Below, piece by piece: positions 48,158-55,535 of a DNA stretch of 64,000 nt; within the stretch, counting starts at the first letter, position 1; each line of letters starts with the position of its first letter. The position numbers were made by a program, and so were the translations under genes. Under the pieces are notes generated by a model. It was not told the DNA's origin, ran no database searches, and saw only the letters and a list, made by a program, of their open reading frames with translations. Source of the stretch: JBOCEF01 sp050586345 (lineage in GTDB: Bacteria > Pseudomonadota > Alphaproteobacteria > Rhodobacterales > Rhodobacteraceae); the NCBI RefSeq assembly GCF_050586345.1, contig NZ_JBOCEF010000011.1:38451-102450 (forward strand), read 5' to 3'.

Positions 48158-48176
48158 AGTGGCATCCCGTAGGGGA
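48158..48176 (+). repeat. attR, 19-bp direct repeat in the tRNA-Glu 3' end
   Basis: Identical to 38,646-38,664; covers the CCA, discriminator, acceptor strand and part of the T arm of the tRNA gene. Confidence 0.92.
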
Positions 48177-48234
48177 ATCGAACCCCTGTTTCCACCGTGA
48201 GAGGGTGGCGTCCTAACCGCTAGACGAACGGGAC
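48160..48234 (-). tRNA. tRNA-Glu, anticodon CTC
   Basis: A 75-nt cloverleaf with encoded CCA. Acceptor GTCCCGT pairs with ACGGGAT (G-U at the first pair). The anticodon arm CCACC-CTCTCAC-GGTGG puts CTC at 34-36. The T arm is AGGGG-TTCGATT-CCCCT. The gene is intact because the element restores its 3' end. Confidence 0.95.
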
Positions 48235-48370
48235 AGTGTCCTGCGCCTCGCGCTGTGGGGGGCTATCTATCGGCCCGGCGGGGGCGCGTCAATGGCCCTT
48301 TTGAAAGTTTTTTCGGGGGGGCGGAAAAAGCCGATCCGGGACCGGGAAAGAGCCCCCGCAGGGCCCCGGC

Positions 48371-48721
48371 TCAGCGCCGCTCGACCTTGGTGCGCGACAG
48401 CTCCGCGCCGTCGGATTTGCGGATCACCAGCAGCAGTTCCGCGCCCGAGGCGTCGCGCCCCAGCGCCAGCAGGTTCGGCCCCTCGCCGCCCAGCGCCTGC
48501 ACCTCGAACCCCGCCGGAAGCGCCACGGCCTCGACCGGGGCGGGGGCGACGGCGCCGGTGAAGCTGCCCAGGCGCATGGCGATGGTGATGGCGATCACCG
48601 CGATGCCGATCATCATCACCCCCAGCAGGGCCATGACCATCAGCCGGAGCGCGCGCAGGCGCGGCGGCTCGATAAACTCGTCCTCGTCCTCGGGGCCGCG
48701 CCGATCTATGGTGCCGCTCAT
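48371..48721 (-). CDS. Small membrane protein, DUF6476-like
   Basis: A 116-residue protein with an acidic N-terminus (DRRGPEDEDEFIEPPRL), one membrane helix (about 30-52, LMVMALLGVMMIGIAVIAIT) and a periplasmic beta-rich end (LPAGFEVQALGGEGPNLLAL, LLLVIRKSDGAELS). This layout and its place divergent from rluD match the Rhodobacterales family I know as DUF6476; that label is from memory. Its ATG and that of rluD share the same CATG. Confidence 0.7.
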   Translation of the reverse strand: MSGTIDRRGPEDEDEFIEPPRLRALRLMVMALLGVMMIGIAVIAITIAMRLGSFTGAVAPAPVEAVALPAGFEVQALGGEGPNLLALGRDASGAELLLVIRKSDGAELSRTKVERR

Positions 48722-49832
48722 GATGCAAGACTCCCTGTCCGCCGATGACGGCGACGATTTCGAAGACGGCGCCGAGGACGGCGCCCTGACCCTGCCGCCC
48801 CTCGTGATCGAGGCGGACCAGGACGGCGACCGCCTCGACAAGGCGCTCGCCTGGCTGGTGCCGCCGGGGCTCGGGCTGTCGCGTTCGCGCCTGCAGGCGC
48901 TGATCGCGGAGGGCGCCGTGTCCCGCGCGGGGCCCGATGGCGGGCCGGGAGAGGTGGTGACGAACCACAAGGGCCGGGTCAAGGCCGGGGAGGCGTATTG
49001 CGTCCTCCCGCCGCCGCCGGCGCCGGCGGAACCGGCGGCCGAGGACATCCCCCTTTCCGTGCTCTACGAGGACAAGCACCTGGTCGTGGTCGACAAACCC
49101 GCGGGCATGGTCGTGCACCCGGCGCCGGGGGCGGAATCGGGCACGCTGGTCAACGCGCTGCTGCACCATTGCACGGACCTGTCGGGCATCGGCGGGCAGG
49201 CGCGGCCGGGGATCGTTCACCGGATCGACAAGGACACCTCGGGGATCCTCGTGGTCGCCAAGACCGACGCGGCGCACCAGCGCCTGTCGGAGATGTTCGC
49301 GGCGCATGATCTCGACCGGCGCTACCTCGCCATCTGCTGGGGGGCGCCGGATATCGGCGATCCGCGCCTGCGCGGCATCGAGGGGGTGGAGGTCGAGCCG
49401 GGCGGCGTGGTGCGGATGGAGACGCAGATCGGCCGCCACCCCGCCGACCGCAAGCGCCAGGCGGTGCTGCGCGAGGGGCAGGGGCGTCATGCCGTGACCC
49501 GCTTCCGCACCACGGAGCGGTTCGGGCCGATGGAGAAGCCGGTCGCCTCCTGCGTCGAATGCGTGCTGGAGACGGGGCGCACCCACCAGATCCGCGTGCA
49601 CATGGCCCATGCCGGGCACCCGCTGGTCGGGGACACGGTGTATGGCCGCGGCGCCCGCCGGGCCGCGGGGGCGCTGGAGGATGCGGCGCGCGAGGCGCTC
49701 GACGGGTTCTCGCGCCAGGCGCTGCACGCGGCGGTGCTGGCCTTCGAGCATCCGGTGACGGGCGAGGAGCTGCGGTTCGAAACCCCGCCCCCGGCCGACA
49801 TGCAGGCGCTTCTGGACGCGCTGCGGGGCTGA
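48720..49832 (+). CDS. rluD: RluD-type 23S rRNA pseudouridine synthase
   Basis: A 370-residue RluA-family enzyme. An acidic start leads to an S4 domain (about 35-90, RLDKALAWLVPPGLGLSRSR). The catalytic motif is HRIDKDTSGILVVAK with the Asp nucleophile, and GRTHQIRVHMAHAGHPLVGD follows. RluD modifies helix 69 of 23S rRNA. Homologues RluA/RluC are the alternative, but the S4 domain and length favour RluD. Confidence 0.92.
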   Translation: MMQDSLSADDGDDFEDGAEDGALTLPPLVIEADQDGDRLDKALAWLVPPGLGLSRSRLQALIAEGAVSRAGPDGGPGEVVTNHKGRVKAGEAYCVLPPPPAPAEPAAEDIPLSVLYEDKHLVVVDKPAGMVVHPAPGAESGTLVNALLHHCTDLSGIGGQARPGIVHRIDKDTSGILVVAKTDAAHQRLSEMFAAHDLDRRYLAICWGAPDIGDPRLRGIEGVEVEPGGVVRMETQIGRHPADRKRQAVLREGQGRHAVTRFRTTERFGPMEKPVASCVECVLETGRTHQIRVHMAHAGHPLVGDTVYGRGARRAAGALEDAAREALDGFSRQALHAAVLAFEHPVTGEELRFETPPPADMQALLDALRG

Positions 49833-49940
49833 TTTGAAGCAGTGCGCAGTAGGTTTTTCGACCCTCTGCACGCGTCACTTATTGCATCAAGCTTCTCGAT
49901 TTTTATCTGTAAGTTCAGGTGGAACTAGAGGAGTTGCGCA

Positions 49941-50192
49941 ATGGTCAAGATCGCAAGAATGGCGCCAAACGGGAAGTACGTGGCAGGCTATCCCCAAATG
50001 TGTCCTGATGGGTCGTATGTTGGAGATGGCGGGCAGGTGACGATGGCTCCGGATGGGACATACGTCGCGGGCATGCCGCAGATGGCGCCTAATGGAAAGT
50101 ATGTCGGGAGTTCTGGTCCTATTTCACTGGCACCTGATGGAAGTTTTGTTGCGGGTACGCCCGTGCTCTGCCCCGATGGTACCTACGTTTAA
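49941..50192 (+). CDS. Low-GC peptide-repeat protein of six [AC]P[DN]G[KST][YF]V units
   Basis: An 83-residue protein built almost wholly of repeats. The units start MAPNGKYVAGYPQ, MCPDGSYVGDGGQVT, MAPDGTYVAGMPQ, MAPNGKYVGSSGPIS, LAPDGSFVAGTPV, LCPDGTYV, alternating 13 and 15 residues so that the super-repeat is 28. No signal peptide or membrane segment. GAGGAG precedes the ATG. Codons are far richer in A and T than in neighbours on both sides, as is its 5' leader, which points to transfer. Beta-hairpin repeats are likely; function unknown. Confidence 0.75.
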   Translation: MVKIARMAPNGKYVAGYPQMCPDGSYVGDGGQVTMAPDGTYVAGMPQMAPNGKYVGSSGPISLAPDGSFVAGTPVLCPDGTYV

Positions 50193-50386
50193 GCCGAGGA
50201 TGCGATTAGATCCCGGGGCGGGCGCGCCCGCCCCGGAACATCATCGCCTTGATATCGCCGACCGACGGACATCCGTTCGCCCAGCGTTAAACTTAGCGTA
50301 ATCATTGCGAACCAACTGTTGCGGCGGGGCGCGGGCGACCCCAAATCGTTCACCACGCCGCATTTCACGTCCCCGGAGGATCTTTC

Positions 50387-51289
50387 ATGAGCAACTACGC
50401 CAAGCTCCCGGCCCCGTCGCCGGAACAGGGCCTGACCCGCTACATGCAGGAGATCCGCAAGTTCCCGATGCTGGAGCCGGACGAGGAATACATGCTCGCC
50501 AAGGCCTGGGTGGACCACGAGGACCGCGAGGCGGCGCACAAGATGGTCACCTCGCACCTGCGCCTCGCCGCCAAGATCGCCATGGGCTATCGCGGCTACG
50601 GCCTGCCGCAGGCCGAGGTGATCTCGGAGGCGAATGTCGGCCTGATGCAGGCCGTCAAACGCTTCGACCCGGAAAAGGGCTTCCGCCTCGCGACCTATGC
50701 CATGTGGTGGATCCGCGCCGCGATCCAGGAATACATCCTGCGGTCCTGGTCGCTGGTGAAGATGGGCACGACGGCGGCGCAGAAGAAGCTGTTCTTCAAC
50801 CTGCGCAAGGCCAAGAACCGCATCGGCGCGCTGGAAGAGGGCGACCTGCGCCCCGAGAACGTCAAGACCATCGCGAAGAACCTCTCGGTCACCGAGGAAG
50901 AGGTGATCGCGATGAACCGGCGCCTCTCGGGCGGGGACGCCTCGCTGAACGCGCCGCTGAAGTCGGATGGCGAAGGCTCGTCCGAGTGGCAGGACTGGCT
51001 GACCGATGACGACGCCGACCAGGCCGCGGCCTATGCCGAGCAGAACGAGCTCGAGCAGCGGCGCGAGCTGCTGATGCAGGCGATGGAGGGGCTGAACGAG
51101 CGGGAGAAGCACATCCTGACCGAGCGGCGCCTGAAGGAGGACCCGGTGACGCTCGAGGAGCTGTCCAAGGTCTATGACGTCTCGCGCGAGCGGGTGCGCC
51201 AGATCGAGGTGCGGGCCTTCGAGAAGCTGCAGAAGAAGATGCGCGAGCTTGCGAAGGAGCAGGGGATGCTGGCCTCGGCCGAGGCCTGA
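50387..51289 (+). CDS. rpoH: RNA polymerase sigma-32 factor
   Basis: A 300-residue heat-shock sigma factor. Region 1.2-2 spans SPEQGLTRYMQEIRKFPML to FDPEKGFRLATYAMWWIRAA (2.4). The RpoH box TTAAQKKLFFNLRKAK is diagnostic. Region 4 ends in EELSKVYDVSRERVRQIEVR (HTH). Alphaproteobacteria often have two rpoH genes; this one cannot be ranked from sequence alone. Confidence 0.95.
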   Translation: MSNYAKLPAPSPEQGLTRYMQEIRKFPMLEPDEEYMLAKAWVDHEDREAAHKMVTSHLRLAAKIAMGYRGYGLPQAEVISEANVGLMQAVKRFDPEKGFRLATYAMWWIRAAIQEYILRSWSLVKMGTTAAQKKLFFNLRKAKNRIGALEEGDLRPENVKTIAKNLSVTEEEVIAMNRRLSGGDASLNAPLKSDGEGSSEWQDWLTDDDADQAAAYAEQNELEQRRELLMQAMEGLNEREKHILTERRLKEDPVTLEELSKVYDVSRERVRQIEVRAFEKLQKKMRELAKEQGMLASAEA

Positions 51290-51490
51290 TCCACCGGCCT
51301 TTCGGACCGGCCCGGGGCCCGCGCGGAGCGATCCGCGCGGGTCCCGGCGTTTTGGGGGGGGCGTTTCGGGCGGCGTTTTCGGGAGCGTCCCGCCGCCCCC
51401 GCGGCGGCGGAGCCCATTGCCCGGGCCCCGCGCCCGCTGCATCCTGCGCGCGTCCGGGCAGGGCGCGACACCGCGCCCGCGCCGCCGGTC

Positions 51491-51519
51491 TTGCAGGACT
51501 TTGCATTCAGCGGTATGCA
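51491..51519 (+). promoter_or_regulatory. Probable mdh promoter
   Basis: TTGCAG at 51,491 and TATGCA at 51,514 with a 17-base spacer, about 50 bases before the mdh start. Confidence 0.5.
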
Positions 51520-51566
51520 GCGCCCGGAAACCAGAAACCAACCACCTGCATGCGGGAGAGAATTCA

Positions 51567-52529
51567 ATGGCTCGAGCGAAAATCGCCCTGATCGGCGCCG
51601 GTCAGATCGGCGGCACCCTGGCCCATCTCGCCGGTCTGAAGGAACTCGGCGACGTCGTCCTGTTCGACATCGCTGAAGGCATTCCCCAGGGCAAGGCGCT
51701 CGACATCGCCGAGTCCGCGCCGGTCGACGGCTTCGACGCCAAGCTCAAGGGCGCGAACGACTATGCCGACATCGCGGGCGCCGATGTCTGCATCGTCACC
51801 GCCGGCGTGCCGCGCAAGCCGGGCATGTCCCGCGACGACCTGCTGGGCATCAACCTGAAGGTCATGAAAGCGGTGGGCGAGGGCATCAAGGCCAACGCGC
51901 CGGACGCCTTCGTGATCTGCATCACCAACCCGCTCGACGCCATGGTCTGGGCGCTGCAGCAGTTCTCGGGCCTGCCGGCCGAGAAGGTCTGCGGCATGGC
52001 CGGCGTGCTGGACTCGGCCCGCTTCCGTCACTTCCTGGCCGAGGAATTCGACGTCTCGGTCAAGGACGTGACCGCCTTCGTGCTCGGCGGCCACGGCGAC
52101 ACCATGGTGCCGCTGACCCGCTACTCCGCCGTCGCCGGCATCAACCTGCCCGACCTGGTGAAGATGGGCTGGACCACGCAGGAGAAGCTGGACGCCATCG
52201 TGCAGCGCACCCGTGACGGCGGCGCCGAGATCGTCGGCCTGCTGAAGACCGGCTCGGCCTTCTACGCCCCGGCCGCCTCGGCGATCCAGATGGCGGAAGC
52301 CTACCTGAAGGACCAGAAGCGCGTGCTGCCCTGCGCGGCTTACGTTGACGGCGCCTATGGCCTCGACGGCTTCTACGTGGGCGTTCCGACCGTGATCGGC
52401 GCCGGCGGCATCGAGAAGGTCATCGACATCGAGCTGAACGCCGACGAGCAGGCGATGATGACCAAGTCGATCGACGCCGTGAAAGGCCTGGTCGAGGCGT
52501 GCAAGGGCATCGACCCGTCCCTCGCCTGA
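51567..52529 (+). CDS. mdh: Malate dehydrogenase
   Basis: A 320-residue NAD-dependent TCA-cycle enzyme of the LDH-like MDH group. Rossmann motif KIALIGAGQIGGTLAHLAGL, Asp specifying NAD in VVLFDIAEG, substrate Arg residues in VPRKPGMSRDDLLGIN, ITNPLDAM, GMAGVLDSARFRHFL, and the catalytic His in LGGHGDTMVPL. GGGAGAG precedes the ATG. Usually sucCD follow in this order; here the gene ends at its own terminator. Confidence 0.97.
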   Translation: MARAKIALIGAGQIGGTLAHLAGLKELGDVVLFDIAEGIPQGKALDIAESAPVDGFDAKLKGANDYADIAGADVCIVTAGVPRKPGMSRDDLLGINLKVMKAVGEGIKANAPDAFVICITNPLDAMVWALQQFSGLPAEKVCGMAGVLDSARFRHFLAEEFDVSVKDVTAFVLGGHGDTMVPLTRYSAVAGINLPDLVKMGWTTQEKLDAIVQRTRDGGAEIVGLLKTGSAFYAPAASAIQMAEAYLKDQKRVLPCAAYVDGAYGLDGFYVGVPTVIGAGGIEKVIDIELNADEQAMMTKSIDAVKGLVEACKGIDPSLA

Positions 52530-52982
52530 TCCTTCGCGATCCGGCTGACTTTCGGGGCGGCGCGTCTTCGGACGCGCCGCCCTTTCGCGTTCTTGCGCAG
52601 AGTGGAAACGAATCGCGCCTTTTTTCCACTTTGAATTGAGGTGAATCCGGCGGGTCCGCGTTTCGGTCGAGCTGTCGGGGTCCGGGCGTCCCCGGCGCCG
52701 CCGCCTGGGGTCCGCGCGGATGCTGCGCTGCGATATTGTTGCATCGGCAATGAATGTTTTTGGCTCCCGCGCGGCTGGCGGCGCGCGGGCAAGTCCCCGA
52801 TTTACATGCATAGATCCTGTCCGCCCGCGCCGGGCTGGGCCGACCCGGGTCGCCGGTCGGCCGGGCGGCGCAAGTTGCAGGCGCGTAAAAAATCATGCTG
52901 CGGCGCGAAATTGCACGCTTAAGTTGAACTCAGGCCCCGCTATTCGGGCGAGACCGGCATGTCGGCCAGCTGGGTTCAACAT
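52530..52982. other. Intergenic, 450 bases, no gene
   Basis: Begins with the mdh terminator. At about 52,604-52,633 GTGGAAA and TTTCCAC form a 7-bp inverted repeat around a GC loop. Positions 52,720-52,980 have mixed composition and should hold the promoter of the next gene. Confidence 0.5.
52555..52585 (+). terminator. Rho-independent terminator of mdh
   Basis: A 12-bp perfect stem with TTCG tetraloop followed by TTT. Confidence 0.88.
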
Positions 52983-54068
52983 ATGCGTATTTCAATGCTT
53001 CCCTCTCTCCGCGCGGTCTTCATCCCCGCGCTCGCCCTCGCCGCCGCCGGGATCGGCGTCGGCGCGGCCGCGGCGCAGGAGCGCGCCTTCATCGCGCTCG
53101 GCCCCCTTCCCGGACCGGCGGTCGAGGCCGGGCGCACCGTCCTCCAGGTCAACGCCGCGGCGCCGGGGCTGGTGCTGCAGCTCGGCCTCGCCGGGCCGGG
53201 CGCCGAGTGCGGGCCGGGGGCGCTGCGCGCCCGGGCGTCCTATCTCTCGGGTTTCGACGCGCCGGTGCTGGCCACCGCGGGCAAGGGCGACCGGATGGCC
53301 TGCGCCATGGCGACGGGCGAGCCGGGCCGGGGCCTCGACGCCCACCGCGCCGTGATCCACGACGCCCCGGCGCTGACCCATGGCCGCCGCCGCGGCCTGG
53401 CCTGGACCGAGGCCGCCGAGGGGCGCCCCGAGAACCGCGCCATGATCCTGGGCGGGGTGCTCTATGTCGCGGCCTCTGACGGGGACGTGCTGGCGGCGGC
53501 GGACTGGATCGAGGACACGGCGGCGCGGGCGGTCGGGGCCGGGGCGACGGCGGTCGTGGTCGGCCTGCCCTCGGACCCCGCCGCGCGGGGCATGGCGCGG
53601 GCGGCGGGGGCGCTGCGCGCGGCCGCGGCGATGGTGGACGGGCGGCTTCTGGCGCTGCATCCGGGCGACGCGCCGCTGGCGCGCGGGGCCGGTGGGGTGA
53701 TGGCGATGGGCGCCCCGCGCGACGCCGAGGGCGCGCCGCTCGCCATCGGGCTCGACCTTGCGGCGCCGTTCCCGTGCCTGGTCCCCGACCGGGCGCAGAG
53801 CGCGCGCCTGGCGCCGGTTCCGGGCGCCTCCGCCGAGCGGGGGCGCCGGCCGCCCCCGGGCCGCGCCCCCGGGCGGGGCGGGGGCGCCCCGCTGACGCCC
53901 CTTGCGCGCGCCCCGCGGCCGGGTCCGGCCCGGGGCTCGTCCGCGTCGGCCCCGGGGCCTCCGCCGGGTCCTCCGCCGGGGCCCGCGTTCACCGGGCGCG
54001 CAGCTTCGCGCCTGCGCCCGCGGCGCGCCTTGCCTCGCGCCCGATTTCCGTGCTTTACCCGTGGCTGA
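52983..54068 (+). CDS. Exported protein of unknown function with low-complexity tail
   Basis: A 361-residue protein. MRISMLPSLRAVFIPALALA then AAGIGVGAAAAQE is a Sec signal peptide. Residues 40-270 look like a real domain (ENRAMILGGVLYVAASDGDV, GATAVVVGLPSDPAARGMAR). The last ~95 residues are Pro/Gly/Arg/Ala-rich, repetitive and unlike a folded domain. They may be a disordered tail or reading past the true end after a frameshift. No family recognised. Confidence 0.55.
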   Translation: MRISMLPSLRAVFIPALALAAAGIGVGAAAAQERAFIALGPLPGPAVEAGRTVLQVNAAAPGLVLQLGLAGPGAECGPGALRARASYLSGFDAPVLATAGKGDRMACAMATGEPGRGLDAHRAVIHDAPALTHGRRRGLAWTEAAEGRPENRAMILGGVLYVAASDGDVLAAADWIEDTAARAVGAGATAVVVGLPSDPAARGMARAAGALRAAAAMVDGRLLALHPGDAPLARGAGGVMAMGAPRDAEGAPLAIGLDLAAPFPCLVPDRAQSARLAPVPGASAERGRRPPPGRAPGRGGGAPLTPLARAPRPGPARGSSASAPGPPPGPPPGPAFTGRAASRLRPRRALPRARFPCFTRG

Positions 54069-54090
54069 CAGTTTCCAGGAGAGTCCGACC

Positions 54091-54708
54091 ATGGAGAAAT
54101 TCAGCACCCTCACGGGGGTCGCCGCGCCGCTGCCGCTGATCAATGTCGACACCGACATGATCATCCCCAAGCAGTTCCTCAAGACGATCAAGCGTTCCGG
54201 CCTCGGCGTGAACCTGTTCGACGAGATGCGCTATGACGACGAGGGGAAGGAGATCCCCGATTTCGTCCTGAACCAGCCCGCCTACCGCGAGGCCAAGATC
54301 CTCGTGGCCGGGGACAATTTCGGCTGCGGGTCGAGCCGCGAGCACGCCCCCTGGGCGATCGCCGATTTCGGCATCCGCTGCGTCATCGCCCCGAGCTTCG
54401 CCGACATCTTCTTCAACAACTGCTTCAAGAACGGCATCCTGCCGATCGTTCTGCCGCAGGAAGAGGTCGACAAGCTGATGGACGACGCCGGCCGCGGCGC
54501 CAACGCCGTGGTGACGATCGACCTCGAGAACCAGGTGATCAAGGGCCCGGATGGCGGCGAGATCAAGTTCGACGTCGACCCGTTCCGCAAGCACTGCCTG
54601 CTTGAGGGCCTGGACGACATCGGCCTGACGATGGAGAAGGCGGACGCGATCTCGGCGTTCGAAGCGGGCCTCGGCGCGTCGCGCCCCTGGACCGCGCCGG
54701 CCGCCTGA
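54091..54708 (+). CDS. leuD: 3-isopropylmalate dehydratase small subunit
   Basis: A 205-residue aconitase-swivel-domain subunit. With LeuC it isomerises isopropylmalate in leucine synthesis. NVDTDMIIPKQFLKTI and the substrate-loop motif GDNFGCGSSREHAPWAI are exact family hallmarks. CAGGAGAG precedes the ATG. LeuC is not in the window. Confidence 0.97.
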   Translation: MEKFSTLTGVAAPLPLINVDTDMIIPKQFLKTIKRSGLGVNLFDEMRYDDEGKEIPDFVLNQPAYREAKILVAGDNFGCGSSREHAPWAIADFGIRCVIAPSFADIFFNNCFKNGILPIVLPQEEVDKLMDDAGRGANAVVTIDLENQVIKGPDGGEIKFDVDPFRKHCLLEGLDDIGLTMEKADAISAFEAGLGASRPWTAPAA

Positions 54709-54743
54709 TCCAGCGTTTCGCCGCCTGGAAAGGGGCGGGTTCC

Positions 54744-55535
54744 ATGTCGCGTGTGTCGGGCGGCGTTCTCAGGGCGCTGATCGTGCTCCTCGTCCTCTTC
54801 GCCCCGGCGGTCCTCGTGCCCGCCGTGTCGCAGAGCGCGCGGGAGGTGTCGGCCGTCATCGGGGCCATCGCGGGCGTGTGCGTGTTCTTCGAATACGCCG
54901 CCCGCAACCCCGGGCTGATCGATTTCCGCTTCGCGCCGCCCTACAACCGGGCCCGCTTCGCCACCTTCACCGCCGTCCTGTTCCTGATGATCTTCTTCAT
55001 GCGGGCGCAGGAGGGGCGGGACGACTTTTCGGCCCAGATCCTCACCACGTCGCTGAGCCTCGGGCAGCAGCTCGACTTCGCCATGTCGCCGGTGTCGATG
55101 GTCGCGGACATGGTGGGCGATCCGCGCGCGCCGACGCTCAACGCCGTGCTGCGCGCGGCGGCGGCGCTGGCCTTCGTGACCGCGACGGTCGGCGCGCTGT
55201 TCTTCGGCGTGCTGTTCTGGGTCACGCCCTGGCCGACGGACCGGGCCAATTTCAACCTCTGGGTCAACCTGCCGACGCTGGAGACGGCCTATGGCGTCGA
55301 GGTCGAGCGGCGGCTGATGCGGCTCGGCCTCGCGATGATGCTGGCCGGGATCGGCGCGCCCTATGCCAGCCTCGCCATCGCCTCGCGCGCCTCGGGGGTG
55401 GTCGACCCGCTGGCCTTCATCGACCCGCTGCCGATGGTCTGGGCCGCCACGGTCTGGGCCTGCGCGCCGATGTTCCTGTTCCTGCGCGGGGCCGCGATCC
55501 TGAAGGTCGCCTGGCTGATCCGGAGAGCGCGGTGA
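54744..55535 (+). CDS. Conserved membrane protein of unknown function
   Basis: A 263-residue inner-membrane protein with five or six helices (about 10-50, 73-90, 130-165, 193-215, 230-255). Conserved-looking loops: FEYAARNPGLIDFRFAPPYN and VTPWPTDRANFNLWVNLPTL. Shares a 4-base GTGA overlap with the next gene. In this order such a gene is often found in the leuD-leuB region, but no function is known to me. Confidence 0.7.
   Translation: MSRVSGGVLRALIVLLVLFAPAVLVPAVSQSAREVSAVIGAIAGVCVFFEYAARNPGLIDFRFAPPYNRARFATFTAVLFLMIFFMRAQEGRDDFSAQILTTSLSLGQQLDFAMSPVSMVADMVGDPRAPTLNAVLRAAAALAFVTATVGALFFGVLFWVTPWPTDRANFNLWVNLPTLETAYGVEVERRLMRLGLAMMLAGIGAPYASLAIASRASGVVDPLAFIDPLPMVWAATVWACAPMFLFLRGAAILKVAWLIRRAR

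Larger units (their letters stand above)
38646..48176 (+). mobile_element. Integrated tail-less capsid-encoding phage satellite or minimal prophage in tRNA-Glu
   Basis: About 9.5 kb bounded by 19-bp direct repeats; the right copy is the 3' end of an intact tRNA-Glu gene and the left copy is the displaced duplicate. Gene order on the plus strand: two unknown ORFs, multi-stem region, HNH nuclease, large terminase, [repressor and zinc-ribbon on minus], exported protein, unknown protein, capsid, protease, portal, excisionase-like HTH, integrase. No tail, tape-measure, head-tail joining, lysis or replication gene is recognisable. Base composition is lower than the host, most clearly at 42,000-43,700. 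This matches the concept of capsid-forming satellites that borrow tails from a helper; a decayed prophage is the alternative. Confidence 0.85.

Noticed and set aside
38646..48176. Gene transfer agent cluster
   Set aside because: The rhodobacterial GTA has a full tail set and is not flanked by att repeats or an integrase; this island is integrated in a tRNA gene.
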